From the NCBI GenBank assembly GCA_026391795.1, contig JAPLDI010000045.1:24778-88777 (forward strand): a DNA stretch of 64,000 bases, in the 5' to 3' direction. Below, piece by piece: positions 16,683 to 27,103 of this stretch. The translations under genes and the position numbers were made by a program. This DNA is from Bacteroidota bacterium (GTDB taxonomy: Bacteria; Bacteroidota; Bacteroidia; Bacteroidales; FEN-979). The notes beneath the pieces were generated by a model. The model had not been told where the DNA came from. It did not search any database and saw only the letters and a list, made by a program, of their open reading frames with translations. The stretch's first letter is position 1. Every line of letters begins with the position of its first letter.

Positions 16683-18607
16683 CTTCTTTGTTTCGCCATC
16701 TCTTCCAGCCGTTTCTGGAATCCGGATTTCTTGACCGGTTTCTTCTTGTTGGCCTCAATCTGCGCATGAAGTTTCTTCTCATCAATCGTTGACCGGATGA
16801 TGTAGATCTGTGCAAACGTGAGAAGGTTGGCAAGCAGGTAATAGTAACTCAATCCCGAAGAATAATCGTTGAACCAGAAGAGGAACATCACAGGCATGAG
16901 GTACATCATCGTCTTCATGCCGGGCATCTGGCTTTGGGTGGAACCCATCATCTGTTCATTGATACGGGTGTAGAAAATGCTGGAGATGGTCATCAGCAGG
17001 GCAAAGAGGCTGATGTGGTCACCATACCAGGGAATGGTAAACCCGCCCGGGAAAGTATAGATGGAGTCATAGGAGGAAAGGTCAGTGGCCCACAGGAATG
17101 ACGACTGCCGAAGCTCGATGGAGGAGGGGAAAAACCGGAACATGGCAATCAGGATGGGCATCTGCAGAAGCAGAGGGATACACCCGGCCATCGGGTTCAC
17201 ACCTGCACGCTTATACAGATCCATGGTGGCCTGCTGCTTCTTCATGGCATCCTCTTTCTTCGAAAACTTTTTGGTCAGTTCATCAATGTCGGGTTTCAAT
17301 GCCCTCATCTTGGCTGAGGACTTATACGTTTTGAATGCGATCGGGAACAGTACCAATTTTAGAAGGATGGTCAGGATAAGGATGATGATCCCGTAGTTCC
17401 ACCCGAAATTTCCGAAGAAGGTGAAGACCGGGATCACAGCCCATATATTGATCCATGCCATCGGGGCGAAACTCCATCCCAGCGGGATCTGACGTTCCAT
17501 CCCCAGCCCGTACTTTTTCAAACCATAAAACTTCATCGGTCCAAAGTACATCGAAAGAGGAATGGATTTGGTCTCGGCAGGCACAAAAGAGATCCCGGCT
17601 TCGGCCGACATCGACCGCAGGTATCTTGCGTTTCTTGGTAAAGTCAGGGTTTTAACCCTGGGATCAGTAAAGAAATCGTTGGCTATGACGGTGGAAGCAA
17701 AAAACTGCTGTTTGAAGGAGATCCATTTGACCCTTTCGTTCTTCAGGTCTTTTGACTGGTCTTTTGTCTCGGTGAGGTAATCCACTTTGTCCTCAAAGAA
17801 CTTGTAATATACCGTGGAGTTAAGCCGCTCCATCTTGACGCTTTTCTCCTGGCGATTCAGGTTTTCTTCCCAGTTCAGCACAAGGAACTTTGTCCCGGGA
17901 TCAAACACATCTGTCATTCCTGAGAAATTCATGCGGAACCCCAGCATGTATTGATCGCCCAGGAGAGTATAGACAAATTCGATGTATTTTTTTGTGTTCA
18001 GCGCAGTATCGGAGGCATCCACATAGAGCCGCATGGCAAACTGCAGGGAATCTTTTCCTGTAACGGTAAGGGAACCCGCGTTCTCTTTACCGGTTAAAAC
18101 AGGTCTGAAATAGAGTTTATCGGTATAGATATCCCGGTTGTTGACAAAAAAATGAAATCCGAAATGAAGGGAGTCATCATCCATCAGGATCAGGGGCTGT
18201 CCATCCCAGGCTTTGTATTTCTTCAGTTCCACATATTCGATCTTCCCTCCTTTTGAAGAGATCCTGAGTTTCAGAACCTCGTTCTCGAGCGTGAAGGATT
18301 CATTTTTCCCTGCAGCGGAACCGGCGAAAACGCTCAACTGCTCCTTCAGGCCTTCGCGGCTGAGTTTAATGCTGTCGGAAGGAGTTCCTGACTGTATCTT
18401 AAGCTTTCGTTCGGCCTGTGCAAGGGCCTGTTCACGGGCCTGCGCTGCAATCGCCACATCCCGCTTCTGCTTTTCTGTAAAGTTAATGCTGTCGTACTTC
18501 CTTTTCTGGACATCCATCTCTTTTTTGGATGGGGTCATCAGGTAGCTGTAGGCGATGAAGATCCCGAAAATCAAAAGGAGTCCGATGATCGTGTTCTTGT
18601 TATTCAT
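16679..18607 (-). CDS. yidC: Membrane protein insertase YidC
   Basis: 642 residues. N-terminal membrane anchor (~4-22), a long charged linker, and a large periplasmic P1 domain (~75-350, e.g. 'TLENEVLKLRISSKGGKIEYVELKKYK'). The conserved C-terminal insertase core has five membrane segments with 'ILILTILLKLVLFPIAFKTYKSSAKMRALKPDI', 'NPMAGCIPLLLQMPILIAMFRFF' and 'FLFWFNDYSSGLSYYYL'. The tail is Lys/Arg-rich. It inserts and folds inner-membrane proteins with or without SecYEG-DF. It follows pyrG on the same strand with a 119-bp gap. Confidence 0.96.
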   Translation of the reverse strand: MNNKNTIIGLLLIFGIFIAYSYLMTPSKKEMDVQKRKYDSINFTEKQKRDVAIAAQAREQALAQAERKLKIQSGTPSDSIKLSREGLKEQLSVFAGSAAGKNESFTLENEVLKLRISSKGGKIEYVELKKYKAWDGQPLILMDDDSLHFGFHFFVNNRDIYTDKLYFRPVLTGKENAGSLTVTGKDSLQFAMRLYVDASDTALNTKKYIEFVYTLLGDQYMLGFRMNFSGMTDVFDPGTKFLVLNWEENLNRQEKSVKMERLNSTVYYKFFEDKVDYLTETKDQSKDLKNERVKWISFKQQFFASTVIANDFFTDPRVKTLTLPRNARYLRSMSAEAGISFVPAETKSIPLSMYFGPMKFYGLKKYGLGMERQIPLGWSFAPMAWINIWAVIPVFTFFGNFGWNYGIIILILTILLKLVLFPIAFKTYKSSAKMRALKPDIDELTKKFSKKEDAMKKQQATMDLYKRAGVNPMAGCIPLLLQMPILIAMFRFFPSSIELRQSSFLWATDLSSYDSIYTFPGGFTIPWYGDHISLFALLMTISSIFYTRINEQMMGSTQSQMPGMKTMMYLMPVMFLFWFNDYSSGLSYYYLLANLLTFAQIYIIRSTIDEKKLHAQIEANKKKPVKKSGFQKRLEEMAKQRR

Positions 18608-18726
18608 GAATCGTGAATGATGTTTTCAATTGTGAATCTCCGGCCTCTGCCGGACAGGATTTGGGTGTGCAAAGATACTGGAAAAGTTAATACGACAAAG
18701 CGATTGCAGGAAAGCTGATCATCCTC

Positions 18727-20358
18727 CTATTTCCGTTTGACACGTTTCTTCCGTCCTGCGTGGTCGATGGCAGCCTTGGCAAATGCCTTGAAGATGGGGT
18801 GCGGGTTGGCTACGGTACTTTTAAATTCAGGATGAAACTGCACCCCGATGAACCAGGGGTGGCCTTTGAGTTCGACGATCTCAACAAGGTTGTCCTTTTC
18901 GTTGATTCCCACGGGAATCATTCCTGCTTTCTGGTATTGTTCCAGGTAGGCATTGTTGAATTCATAACGGTGTCGGTGCCGTTCAGAAATGTTCTCCGTT
19001 TTGTAGATATCGAAAATTTTCGATCCTTTTTTCAGACGGCACGGATAGGCTCCCAGCCGCATGGTTCCTCCCAGCCCGGAGATCTTCTTCTGCATCTCCA
19101 TCATATCGATGACCGGATATCGCGTGGTCTTGTCAAACTCCGTGGAATTGGCTCCTTCCAGTCCAAGCACATGACGTCCGAACTCTACAACGGCACATTG
19201 CATCCCCAGGCAGATACCCAGGAACGGGATCTCATTTTCACGGGCATACTGGATGGCTGTGATCTTTCCTTCGATCCCGCGGTGACCGAACCCCGGGGCA
19301 ACCAGGATGCCGTTCAATCCGGCAAGTTTCTCCCCGACATTCGAATCCGTGATCGTCTCCGAGTGGATGGTCCGCACATTGATCCTGCACTGGTTAGCCG
19401 CACCTGCATGGATGAAAGATTCATTGATGGATTTATAGGCATCCTTCAGTTCAACATATTTTCCAACAAGCCCGATGGTCACCTCTTTATTCGGATTCTT
19501 CAGTTTGAACAGGAATTTCTCCCAGTCGGCAAGATCGGGTTCCTGTGTACATTTCACCTTCACCTTCTTCAGGATCTCGTTATCCAGACCTTCCGCATGC
19601 ATCAGCAGGGGAACATCGTAGATCGATTCGGCATCGATGCATTCGATTACCGACGTAGGAGCCACGTTGCAGAAAAGGGCGATCTTCTTTTTCAATCCTG
19701 CTGAGAGATGTTTTTCCGTCCGGCATACGATAATATCCGGCTGAACTCCCGACTCAAGCAGGGTTTTCACGGAATGTTGGGTCGGCTTGGTTTTCAGTTC
19801 ACCGGCGGCAGCCAGGTAAGGAACAAGAGTAAGGTGAACCACCACACAGTTTTTTCCCAGCTCCCAGCGCATCTGACGAACCGCTTCAATGTATGGCAGC
19901 GATTCAATATCGCCCACGGTCCCCCCGATCTCAGTGATGACAAAATCGTAATTCCCCTTATGCGAAAGCAGCATGATCCTGTATTTGATCTCATCGGTGA
20001 TGTGCGGGATTACCTGGACAGTCTCTCCAAGGTACTCTCCCTGCCTTTCCTTTGTGATGACCGACTGGTAGATGATGCCGGTGGTGATGTTGTTTGCCTG
20101 GGAAGTGGGCACATTCGAGAACCGTTCATAATGGCCAAGGTCGAGGTCGGTCTCCGCCCCGTCTTCCGTGACGAAACATTCACCGTGTTCATACGGATTC
20201 AGTGTACCAGGGTCGATGTTGATATAGGGATCCAGTTTCTGGGTGGTGACGGAAAATCCTCTTGCTTTCAGTAATTTGGCAATAGAGGCCGAAATGATTC
20301 CTTTACCCAGGGAGGAGGATACCCCGCCGGTCACGAAAATGTATTTTGTCTTTGACAT
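18727..20358 (-). CDS. pyrG: CTP synthase (glutamine-hydrolysing)
   Basis: 543 residues, standard length. The N-terminal synthetase domain has '[11 protein letters not shown]' (P-loop), '[27 protein letters not shown]' and '[15 protein letters not shown]'. The C-terminal class-I glutaminase domain has '[10 protein letters not shown]', nucleophile Cys in '[10 protein letters not shown]' and His/Glu in '[10 protein letters not shown]'. It aminates UTP to CTP with glutamine and ATP (cytosol). A -7 box TATTTTTG lies on the minus strand at 20389-20396. Confidence 0.98.
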   Translation of the reverse strand: MSKTKYIFVTGGVSSSLGKGIISASIAKLLKARGFSVTTQKLDPYINIDPGTLNPYEHGECFVTEDGAETDLDLGHYERFSNVPTSQANNITTGIIYQSVITKERQGEYLGETVQVIPHITDEIKYRIMLLSHKGNYDFVITEIGGTVGDIESLPYIEAVRQMRWELGKNCVVVHLTLVPYLAAAGELKTKPTQHSVKTLLESGVQPDIIVCRTEKHLSAGLKKKIALFCNVAPTSVIECIDAESIYDVPLLMHAEGLDNEILKKVKVKCTQEPDLADWEKFLFKLKNPNKEVTIGLVGKYVELKDAYKSINESFIHAGAANQCRINVRTIHSETITDSNVGEKLAGLNGILVAPGFGHRGIEGKITAIQYARENEIPFLGICLGMQCAVVEFGRHVLGLEGANSTEFDKTTRYPVIDMMEMQKKISGLGGTMRLGAYPCRLKKGSKIFDIYKTENISERHRHRYEFNNAYLEQYQKAGMIPVGINEKDNLVEIVELKGHPWFIGVQFHPEFKSTVANPHPIFKAFAKAAIDHAGRKKRVKRK

Positions 20359-20388
20359 CAGGATGTGTGCTTTACTTCATAGAAAAAG

Positions 20389-20396
20389 CAAAAATA
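20389..20396 (-). promoter_or_regulatory. -7 box TATTTTTG of pyrG
   Basis: Reading the minus strand, TATTTTTG fits TAnnTTTG and lies 30 bp upstream of the pyrG ATG. Confidence 0.55.
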
Positions 20397-20483
20397 AGGC
20401 TTTAATTTAGGATAAGAAAGGATTTGAGAATGAATTCTGTTCACAAAATTTTAAACATTTTTTTTCGTTACCTCCATAATCCT

Positions 20484-20491
20484 TAATTTTG
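20484..20491 (+). promoter_or_regulatory. -7 box TAATTTTG of gapA
   Basis: TAATTTTG fits TAnnTTTG and lies 47 bp before the gapA ATG. The leader between them is AT-rich (CATTTGAAAATTAACAATTA), typical of strongly expressed Bacteroidota genes. Confidence 0.6.
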
Positions 20492-20511
20492 CAGCCGCAT
20501 TTGAAAATTAA

Positions 20512-21543
<1,032 letters not shown>

Positions 21544-21562
21544 CGAGTTTAAACTTATCATA

Positions 21563-21595
21563 AAAAAGGGGAAGATCACTTCCCCTTTTTCTTTT
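21563..21595. terminator. Bidirectional intrinsic terminator between gapA and the TPR gene
   Basis: A-rich tract, 7-bp GC-rich stem GGGGAAG/CTTCCCC with 4-base loop (ATCA), then a T-rich tract (TTTTTCTTTTT). Including the A5/T5 flanks the stem is 12 bp. It lies between two convergent stops and can serve both strands. Confidence 0.9.
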
Positions 21596-23649
21596 TATTT
21601 TGCCAATACGCTGAGCTTTTCCAGATACTTTTCGTTGACAGCATATCCAGCCTGCCTGGCCTTCAGGGCATCACGGTACGCTTCAGCGTAAGCCCTCCTT
21701 CCCTCGTTTGCGAGCGCACGGATGTAGTAAACCTGCCCATCATCAGGAAAAAGCCCGAGGGCATGGTCACATTGGCGCACCGCTTCATCGTACGATTGTT
21801 TTTTATACAGGCTGATGGCGATGTTCACCGTTGCATCCCTCCTTCCGGGCTCGATCTCAAGGACCTTGCGGAAGTCTGCAATCGCCTCATCATAACGGTT
21901 GAGGTTGTCTTCATAGAGGATCCCCCTTCTGAGCCAGGCGTCCGGCGTGCCGGATGAAACCCTGATCGCTTCCGTGTATACGCTTTCCGCCTGGCTGTAT
22001 TGTCCAAGCCGGGTGAGGTTTATCCCTTTTAATACATACCCTTTTGGATTGTTCGGCGCAATGATGACCGCTTCGTCAAAAACCTTGAGGGCTTCGGCAT
22101 ACTCTCCTCTGTTTTCATAGGCGATGCCAAGGTTGTAACGGGCTTCAGCGTCGAAAGGGCTGGAAGGCTCATGGAGGGAAATCACTTTCTGAAAATCCAC
22201 GATGGCCAGTGAGTCATTCTTTACCTGGTTAAGATAGATAGTTCCCCGTAACATGTAAGGCACTGCGGGCGGGTTCCGCTCGCACGACTTATCAGCATAT
22301 TCCAGTGCTTCCTGGTAATTACCCGAATTGTACTGCTGGAGTCCTACGCCAAAATATCCGCGCCAGTAGCCCGGGTATTTTTCAATGACATCGTTCCAGA
22401 ACGTAAGGTTATCCTTCCATATTTTGGAACGCTGAACGGTAATCATGGAAAAAATCACCAGGATCGCAATCGTCGCCGCCAAAGACAAGTACTTCCATCT
22501 CCCCGGCTGGCTGAACCGCGCATAGAGCTGGCCGGCAATGAAAAAAAGGCCGATGTAGGGTATGTAGGTGTAACGCTCGTTTATCAGCGAATCGCCGACC
22601 GGAACCAGTTTGATCATGACCGAAACCGTGATAAGGTAGAAGAAGAAGCCGAACAGGAAATCTTTGGTTCTTCGCAGGGACCGGAATGCAAAAAATACCA
22701 GAAGTATCAGAAGAGCCGGCAGGAGAAAGAAATACCAGGGGAAGGATCCCAGTTGAGAATACGTATAGGGATGAACGGCTGAAAGATGAACCGGCACAAC
22801 CAGTTTGAAAAGGTAGGTCATCAGTCCGTAGCAGGCGTTCAATGCACTCGAAACAGAAACCGGATGCTGTTCATTGAGGGCAGTCACTTCAACCTGCGCC
22901 CGGATTGCAAGGATGCCAAAGAACAGGCTGAGCACCAGGAAGGGGATCTTCTCAAGAAAGAGTCGTATGCTGATTTTCCTTCCTTTGTAATAATCAAAAA
23001 GAAAAAACAAAACCGGGAGTGTGACGGCCTGGGCCTTGGCAAGGTTTGAAAGAATGAAGAGGAGGAAAGCCATGCCCAGGAGCAGGGATTTCTCTGTCTT
23101 CAGGTAACAGATATAAAGCATGGCGCCTCCGAGGTAGAATGCCCCGTAAAGAACATCCTTCAGCTCCGACACCCAGACAACCGACTCCACGTGCATGGGA
23201 TGAACTGCGAACAGGGCGGCTGTGAAGGCAGCCGATTTCCACCCTTTGCGATCGGTCAGTTCATAAACAAGAAAAAAGACGAGGGTGACATTCACCAGGT
23301 GGAGCAGGATGTTGTTCAGATGAAACCAGAAAGGGCTTACCCCGGCATACAGGTCAGGATCGCCATGCGGAAAAACCAGCCATTCGCAATGAAGCCACAG
23401 AAGGGTCAGAGGATGGTAATTCCCGAGGTAGAATGTGGAGAAGGAAAAAACCTCGCGGAAACTGAAACTTTTAAGAAAAGGATTTTCATAGGTATAGCTG
23501 TGATCATCCCAAAGGATTAGGCCATTCCCGAGGACGGGAAGAAAAATAATAAATGTGGCAGCAAGAATGATCAGCAAAGGAATATAAGGGCGGACCGTGG
23601 CTGATGAGGCCCCGTTGACAGCGTGTTTCCCGCTCAGTTTTTTCTTCAT
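21595..23649 (-). CDS. Polytopic membrane protein with C-terminal TPR repeats (TMTC/glycosyltransferase-like)
   Basis: 684 residues. The N-terminal ~400 residues contain about ten hydrophobic segments. A lumenal-type loop 'WDDHSYTYENPFLKSF' follows the first and 'NHPLTLLWLH'-like 'GNYHPLTLLWLH' comes after it, as in GT-C-fold O-mannosyltransferase-like TMTC proteins. 'FAVHPMHVESVVWVSELKDVL' is characteristic of that group. Residues ~430-680 hold about six tetratricopeptide repeats (e.g. 'ARYNLGIAYENRGEYAEALKVFDEAV'). Likely a membrane glycosyltransferase acting on surface proteins; the substrate is unknown. A -7 box TAAATTTG lies at 23670-23677 on the minus strand. Confidence 0.8.
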   Translation of the reverse strand: MKKKLSGKHAVNGASSATVRPYIPLLIILAATFIIFLPVLGNGLILWDDHSYTYENPFLKSFSFREVFSFSTFYLGNYHPLTLLWLHCEWLVFPHGDPDLYAGVSPFWFHLNNILLHLVNVTLVFFLVYELTDRKGWKSAAFTAALFAVHPMHVESVVWVSELKDVLYGAFYLGGAMLYICYLKTEKSLLLGMAFLLFILSNLAKAQAVTLPVLFFLFDYYKGRKISIRLFLEKIPFLVLSLFFGILAIRAQVEVTALNEQHPVSVSSALNACYGLMTYLFKLVVPVHLSAVHPYTYSQLGSFPWYFFLLPALLILLVFFAFRSLRRTKDFLFGFFFYLITVSVMIKLVPVGDSLINERYTYIPYIGLFFIAGQLYARFSQPGRWKYLSLAATIAILVIFSMITVQRSKIWKDNLTFWNDVIEKYPGYWRGYFGVGLQQYNSGNYQEALEYADKSCERNPPAVPYMLRGTIYLNQVKNDSLAIVDFQKVISLHEPSSPFDAEARYNLGIAYENRGEYAEALKVFDEAVIIAPNNPKGYVLKGINLTRLGQYSQAESVYTEAIRVSSGTPDAWLRRGILYEDNLNRYDEAIADFRKVLEIEPGRRDATVNIAISLYKKQSYDEAVRQCDHALGLFPDDGQVYYIRALANEGRRAYAEAYRDALKARQAGYAVNEKYLEKLSVLAK

Positions 23650-23669
23650 GATAACGGTAATCAGGTGTA

Positions 23670-23677
23670 CAAATTTA
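23670..23677 (-). promoter_or_regulatory. -7 box TAAATTTG of the TPR membrane protein
   Basis: Minus-strand TAAATTTG fits TAnnTTTG and lies 20 bp before the start at 23649. Confidence 0.5.
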
Positions 23678-23732
23678 TCAATTCAGTACTGAATATTAAT
23701 ATTTTGTTAACTAGTCATACTGAATTCCTTAT

Positions 23733-23740
23733 TACTTTTG
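23733..23740 (+). promoter_or_regulatory. -7 box TACTTTTG of phoB
   Basis: TACTTTTG fits TAnnTTTG and lies 17 bp before ATG 23758. This rules out the much longer in-frame start at 23623. Confidence 0.6.
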
Positions 23741-23757
23741 AACTTTATCAGAAAAAA

Positions 23758-24441
23758 ATGGATAAATCCGACTATAAGATACTTCTCGTTGACGACGAAC
23801 CCGATATCCTCGAATTTGTAGGATATAACATTCGAAAAGAAGGCTATACGCTTTTCACCTGTTCCAACGGGAAGGATGCCATACAGACTGCAAGAAAGGA
23901 GATCCCGCACCTTATTATCCTTGACATCATGATGCCGGGAATCGATGGGATCGAAACCTGCATCGAACTTCGCAAGATCGAAGCCCTAAAATCCACGCTC
24001 ATTGCATTCCTGACAGCCCGTAGTGAAGATTTTTCGCAGATCGCGGGTCTGGATGCCGGAGGCGATGATTATATTACGAAACCGATCAAACCGCGCGTGC
24101 TCATCAGCCGTATCAATGCTTTGCTCAGGAGATCACCGGAAATGCCGGAGATTGAAAAGCGGATCATCGTCGGGGATATCATTATCGACCGGGAAAAATT
24201 CATCATCCTGAAAAACGGAGAAGAGATCAATCTTCCGCGCAAGGAATTTGAGCTTCTCGAACTGCTGGCCTCCAGGCCAGATAAGGTTTTCACCCGGGAA
24301 CAGATCTTCGAAGAGGTATGGGGCAATGATGTGGTTGTCGGCGACCGGACTATCGATGTCCACATCCGGAGGATCCGGGAGAAACTGGGATCCGATAACA
24401 TCAAAACAGTAAAAGGCGTAGGCTACAAATATGAATCCTGA
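23758..24441 (+). CDS. phoB: Phosphate-regulon-type response regulator (OmpR/PhoB family)
   Basis: 227 residues. The receiver domain at ~1-120 has acidic pair 'LVDDEPDI', phospho-acceptor Asp in 'ILDIMMPGIDG', Thr in 'LTARSED' and Lys in 'YITKPIKP'. The C-terminal winged helix (~130-227) has 'LPRKEFELLELLASRPDKVFTREQIFEEVWG' and 'DVHIRRIREKLG...TVKGVGYKY'. It pairs with phoR, whose ATG overlaps its end by 11 bp. The facing phoU-pst-porin genes support a phosphate-starvation role, and the candidate PHO box at 31778-31821 would be its target. Confidence 0.9.
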   Translation: MDKSDYKILLVDDEPDILEFVGYNIRKEGYTLFTCSNGKDAIQTARKEIPHLIILDIMMPGIDGIETCIELRKIEALKSTLIAFLTARSEDFSQIAGLDAGGDDYITKPIKPRVLISRINALLRRSPEMPEIEKRIIVGDIIIDREKFIILKNGEEINLPRKEFELLELLASRPDKVFTREQIFEEVWGNDVVVGDRTIDVHIRRIREKLGSDNIKTVKGVGYKYES

Positions 24442-25498
24442 CCGGAACATAAGTCCCAGTACCTGGATGCTGATCAACTCTTCTGCGATCATCATCGTTC
24501 TTTCGTGTCTTTACATTGTTTCGGCCCTTGCCATGGAGGAAAACATCCTCTGGATCCCTCTGCTGATAACCGATGCCGGCGTATTCCTCCTCTCCTACTT
24601 CATCTACCGGTACATCCTTGAGAAATTCATCTACGATAAAATAAAACTGATCTACAAGAGCATCCATAAACTCAAATCAAAAAAATCATTCAAGGAGATG
24701 GAGCTTACGCTTGATAAAGACATTATCAGCAAGGTCAATGAAGAAGTTTCGGAATGGGCCCAGGACCGGAGGCAGGAGATCGAGGAACTGAAAAAGCTGG
24801 AAGCCTATCGCAGGGAGTTTCTCGGGAATGTTTCGCATGAGCTGAAAACACCACTCTTTAATATTCAGGGCTATATCCTGACCTTGCTCGATGGCGGTCT
24901 TGATGACCCGACGATAAACAAAGAATATCTTCAGCGATCCGGAAAGAATATCGAACGGATGATCTCAATCGTGGAAGACCTGGAAGTGATCTCCCGTTTT
25001 GAAACCGGGGAACTTAAACTCGACATCCTTAATTTTGATATCGTGGCGCTCTCCAACGACGTGAGGGAACTGCTTGAAGTGAAAGCAAAGAGGAAACACA
25101 TCCAGCTGAACATTTCAAGGGAGTTCGACAAACCGTTGTATGTTAAAGCGGATAAGGAACGGATCCGTCAGGTTCTGATAAACCTCCTCGATAACAGCAT
25201 CAAATATGGCAGGGAAAACGGGTCAACAAAGGTTGATTTTTTTGATATGGACGAGAACCTCCTGATTGAAGTAAGTGACAACGGACTTGGAGTGGATGCA
25301 AAAGACATTCCAAGGCTGTTTGAACGGTTTTTCAGGGTGGATAAAAGCCGGTCGCGCGAACAGGGGGGGTCAGGACTTGGCCTCTCTATCGTAAAACATA
25401 TTATCGAGGCGCATCAGCAAACCATCAATGTAAGAAGTTCAATTGGTGTCGGAACCACTTTTGCTTTTACACTTCAGAAGGCGGATTCTGTTCATTGA
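24431..25498 (+). CDS. phoR: Phosphate-regulon-type sensor histidine kinase
   Basis: 355 residues. Two transmembrane helices (~15-37 and ~42-62) with almost no periplasmic loop, then a charged coil (~75-125). HisKA has the phospho-acceptor in 'FLGNVSHELKTPLFNIQGY' (~His 138), and HATPase_c has the N box 'LINLLDNSIKYG', G1 'VSDNGLGV', F box 'FERFFRVD' and G2 'GGSGLGLSIVKH'. The lack of a sizeable sensor domain matches PhoR-type kinases that read Pst/PhoU status. It overlaps phoB upstream, and its last 32 bp overlap the convergent phoU. Confidence 0.88.
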   Translation: MNPDRNISPSTWMLINSSAIIIVLSCLYIVSALAMEENILWIPLLITDAGVFLLSYFIYRYILEKFIYDKIKLIYKSIHKLKSKKSFKEMELTLDKDIISKVNEEVSEWAQDRRQEIEELKKLEAYRREFLGNVSHELKTPLFNIQGYILTLLDGGLDDPTINKEYLQRSGKNIERMISIVEDLEVISRFETGELKLDILNFDIVALSNDVRELLEVKAKRKHIQLNISREFDKPLYVKADKERIRQVLINLLDNSIKYGRENGSTKVDFFDMDENLLIEVSDNGLGVDAKDIPRLFERFFRVDKSRSREQGGSGLGLSIVKHIIEAHQQTINVRSSIGVGTTFAFTLQKADSVH

Positions 25499-26219
25499 CA
25501 CTTCCCTTATCCTCATCGGAGCCAAAGTCACGGTGCTTTTCATTCACAAACTCCTGGTCCCAGAAACGTTTTTTGTGCTTTACCAGCTTCCCTTCCACCA
25601 GGAAGTAGATCGATTCTGCAATATTCAATGAGTACCCGGCAATCCTCTCAATCTGTGAGAGTATTATCATGAGGTTCGTAGCTACGACCACAACATCCGA
25701 TTTCTTCGTCATCTGTTCAATTATATTCTCTGAAATGACCTGGACTCGTTCACGGATGATCTCGGAATCATTATAAATGTCCTTGATGAACACTACATTC
25801 CTTGAATTCAGGATCGCAATGACATCCCTGACAATAGCATCGGTTGCTTCCGCTAGTTCATTGATCTTCAGCTCCTGGAGGATATCTTTATAATCACTCA
25901 ATCCATCAATTCTTCTGGCAATGTTGACTGCATGGTCACCCATCCGCTCCAGGTCATTATTCATCCTGAGTGAAGCCATGATCAAACGCAGGTCGGTGGC
26001 AACCGGTTGTGTCAGCGCAAAGATCCGCTGGCAAAGCTTGTCGATCTTGACATCGAGCTCATCCACCGCATTGTCTGTTTCAATAATTTCGCGTGCCAAC
26101 TCAACATCGCAGTTAACCAGTGCAACCATGGTCTGGTGCACCTGCGAAGCCACAAGGTTCCCCATCTTCAGGATCCTTTTTTTTAATTTCTCAAGTTCGA
26201 GTTCGAAATGTCTTTCCAT
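25467..26219 (-). CDS. phoU: Phosphate-signalling protein PhoU
   Basis: 250 residues; two PhoU three-helix repeats, each with an E/DxxxD metal-binding pattern ('IIETDNAVDELDVKIDKLCQRIF', 'NDLERMGDHAVNIARRI', 'SQIERIAGYSLNIAESIYFLVEG'). PhoU couples PstSCAB activity to PhoR inhibition when phosphate is ample. It is the last gene of the minus-strand pst set. Its ~30-residue C-terminal tail (HRDFGSDEDKG...) is longer and more charged than usual. It overlaps phoR on the other strand. Confidence 0.93.
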   Translation of the reverse strand: MERHFELELEKLKKRILKMGNLVASQVHQTMVALVNCDVELAREIIETDNAVDELDVKIDKLCQRIFALTQPVATDLRLIMASLRMNNDLERMGDHAVNIARRIDGLSDYKDILQELKINELAEATDAIVRDVIAILNSRNVVFIKDIYNDSEIIRERVQVISENIIEQMTKKSDVVVVATNLMIILSQIERIAGYSLNIAESIYFLVEGKLVKHKKRFWDQEFVNEKHRDFGSDEDKGSVNEQNPPSEV

Positions 26220-26254
26220 GTTGTATTTTCATTAACATAATTACTTATTTTCTA

Positions 26255-26313
26255 TCAGAAGTCAGAGGTCGGAGTTCAGAATTCAGACCTCCGTTCTCTG
26301 ACCTCTGCCCTCT
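26255..26313. repeat. Imperfect inverted repeat of CAGAGGTC words
   Basis: CAGAGGTC at 26263-26270 and its inverse GACCTCTG at 26300-26307 flank further TCAGA/CTCC words. They could form a stem-loop between pstB and phoU transcripts. The same word family appears at 14151-14189 and 42206-42263. Confidence 0.6.
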
Positions 26314-26321
26314 CATTTCCA

Positions 26322-27080
26322 TCAACCAAACCTCCCCGTTATATAATCCTCTGTCTGCTTCTTCTCCGGTACCGTGAAGATCTTCTTAGTCTTGCCAAAC
26401 TCGATCAGTTCACCGATATAAAAAAATGCGGTGTTGTCGCTTACACGGGCGGCTTGCTGCATGTTATGCGTGACAATGATGATCGTATAGTTTTCCTTCA
26501 GAGCATAGATCAACTCTTCTATTTTTGAAGTCGAGATCGGATCGAGTGCACTTGCAGGTTCATCCATCAGGATGATCTCGGGATCGACAGCCAGTGTCCG
26601 GGCTATACAAAGCCTTTGTTGTTGCCCCCCCGAAAGACCCAGTGCCGAATCGTGTATCCGGTCTTTCACCTCTTCCCAGATTGCAGCCCGCTGCAGAGAC
26701 CGCTCTACGATTTCAGTCAACTTTTTTTTGTCGTTTATACCGTTTATCCTGGGGCCATAGGCGACATTTTCGAAAATAGATTTTGCAAACGGGTTGGATT
26801 TTTGAAACACCATTCCCACTTTCTTGCGAAGGTTTACCGAATCAACATTCTTATCATAGATATTGAAATTGTCAACCAGCACTTCCCCAGTGATTTTTAC
26901 GCCGGGGATGAGGTCATTCATACGGTTCAGCGTTCTCAGGTAAGTTGATTTTCCACAGCCGGATGGCCCGATCAGCGCGGTTACCTGTTTCTCGGGAATG
27001 TCCATCGAAATGGAATTCAGCGCAATCTTGGTTCCATAGTAGAGCGAAAGGTCTCTCGTCTTGATTTTAGTTTCTTTCAT
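26322..27080 (-). CDS. pstB: Phosphate ABC transporter ATP-binding protein
   Basis: 252 residues. Walker A 'GPSGCGKST', Q-loop '[19 protein letters not shown]', ABC signature '[15 protein letters not shown]', Walker B '[12 protein letters not shown]' and switch His '[11 protein letters not shown]'. It energises phosphate import with PstA/PstC. It sits between pstA (23 bp upstream) and phoU in one apparent operon. Confidence 0.97.
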   Translation of the reverse strand: MKETKIKTRDLSLYYGTKIALNSISMDIPEKQVTALIGPSGCGKSTYLRTLNRMNDLIPGVKITGEVLVDNFNIYDKNVDSVNLRKKVGMVFQKSNPFAKSIFENVAYGPRINGINDKKKLTEIVERSLQRAAIWEEVKDRIHDSALGLSGGQQQRLCIARTLAVDPEIILMDEPASALDPISTSKIEELIYALKENYTIIIVTHNMQQAARVSDNTAFFYIGELIEFGKTKKIFTVPEKKQTEDYITGRFG

Positions 27081-27103
27081 TGTGATTCTTCTACTTCATA
27101 TTT

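Noticed and set aside
20438..20455. Possible Rex operator upstream of gapA (TTCACAA at 20440-20446)
   Set aside because: Only one half-site is present; no inverted partner at 4-bp spacing.
8364..20472. Shared 15-mer TTTTTTTCGTTACCT at 8364-8378 and 20458-20472
   Set aside because: A 15-mer match within 64 kb that includes a T-run is expected by chance, and the two contexts differ.
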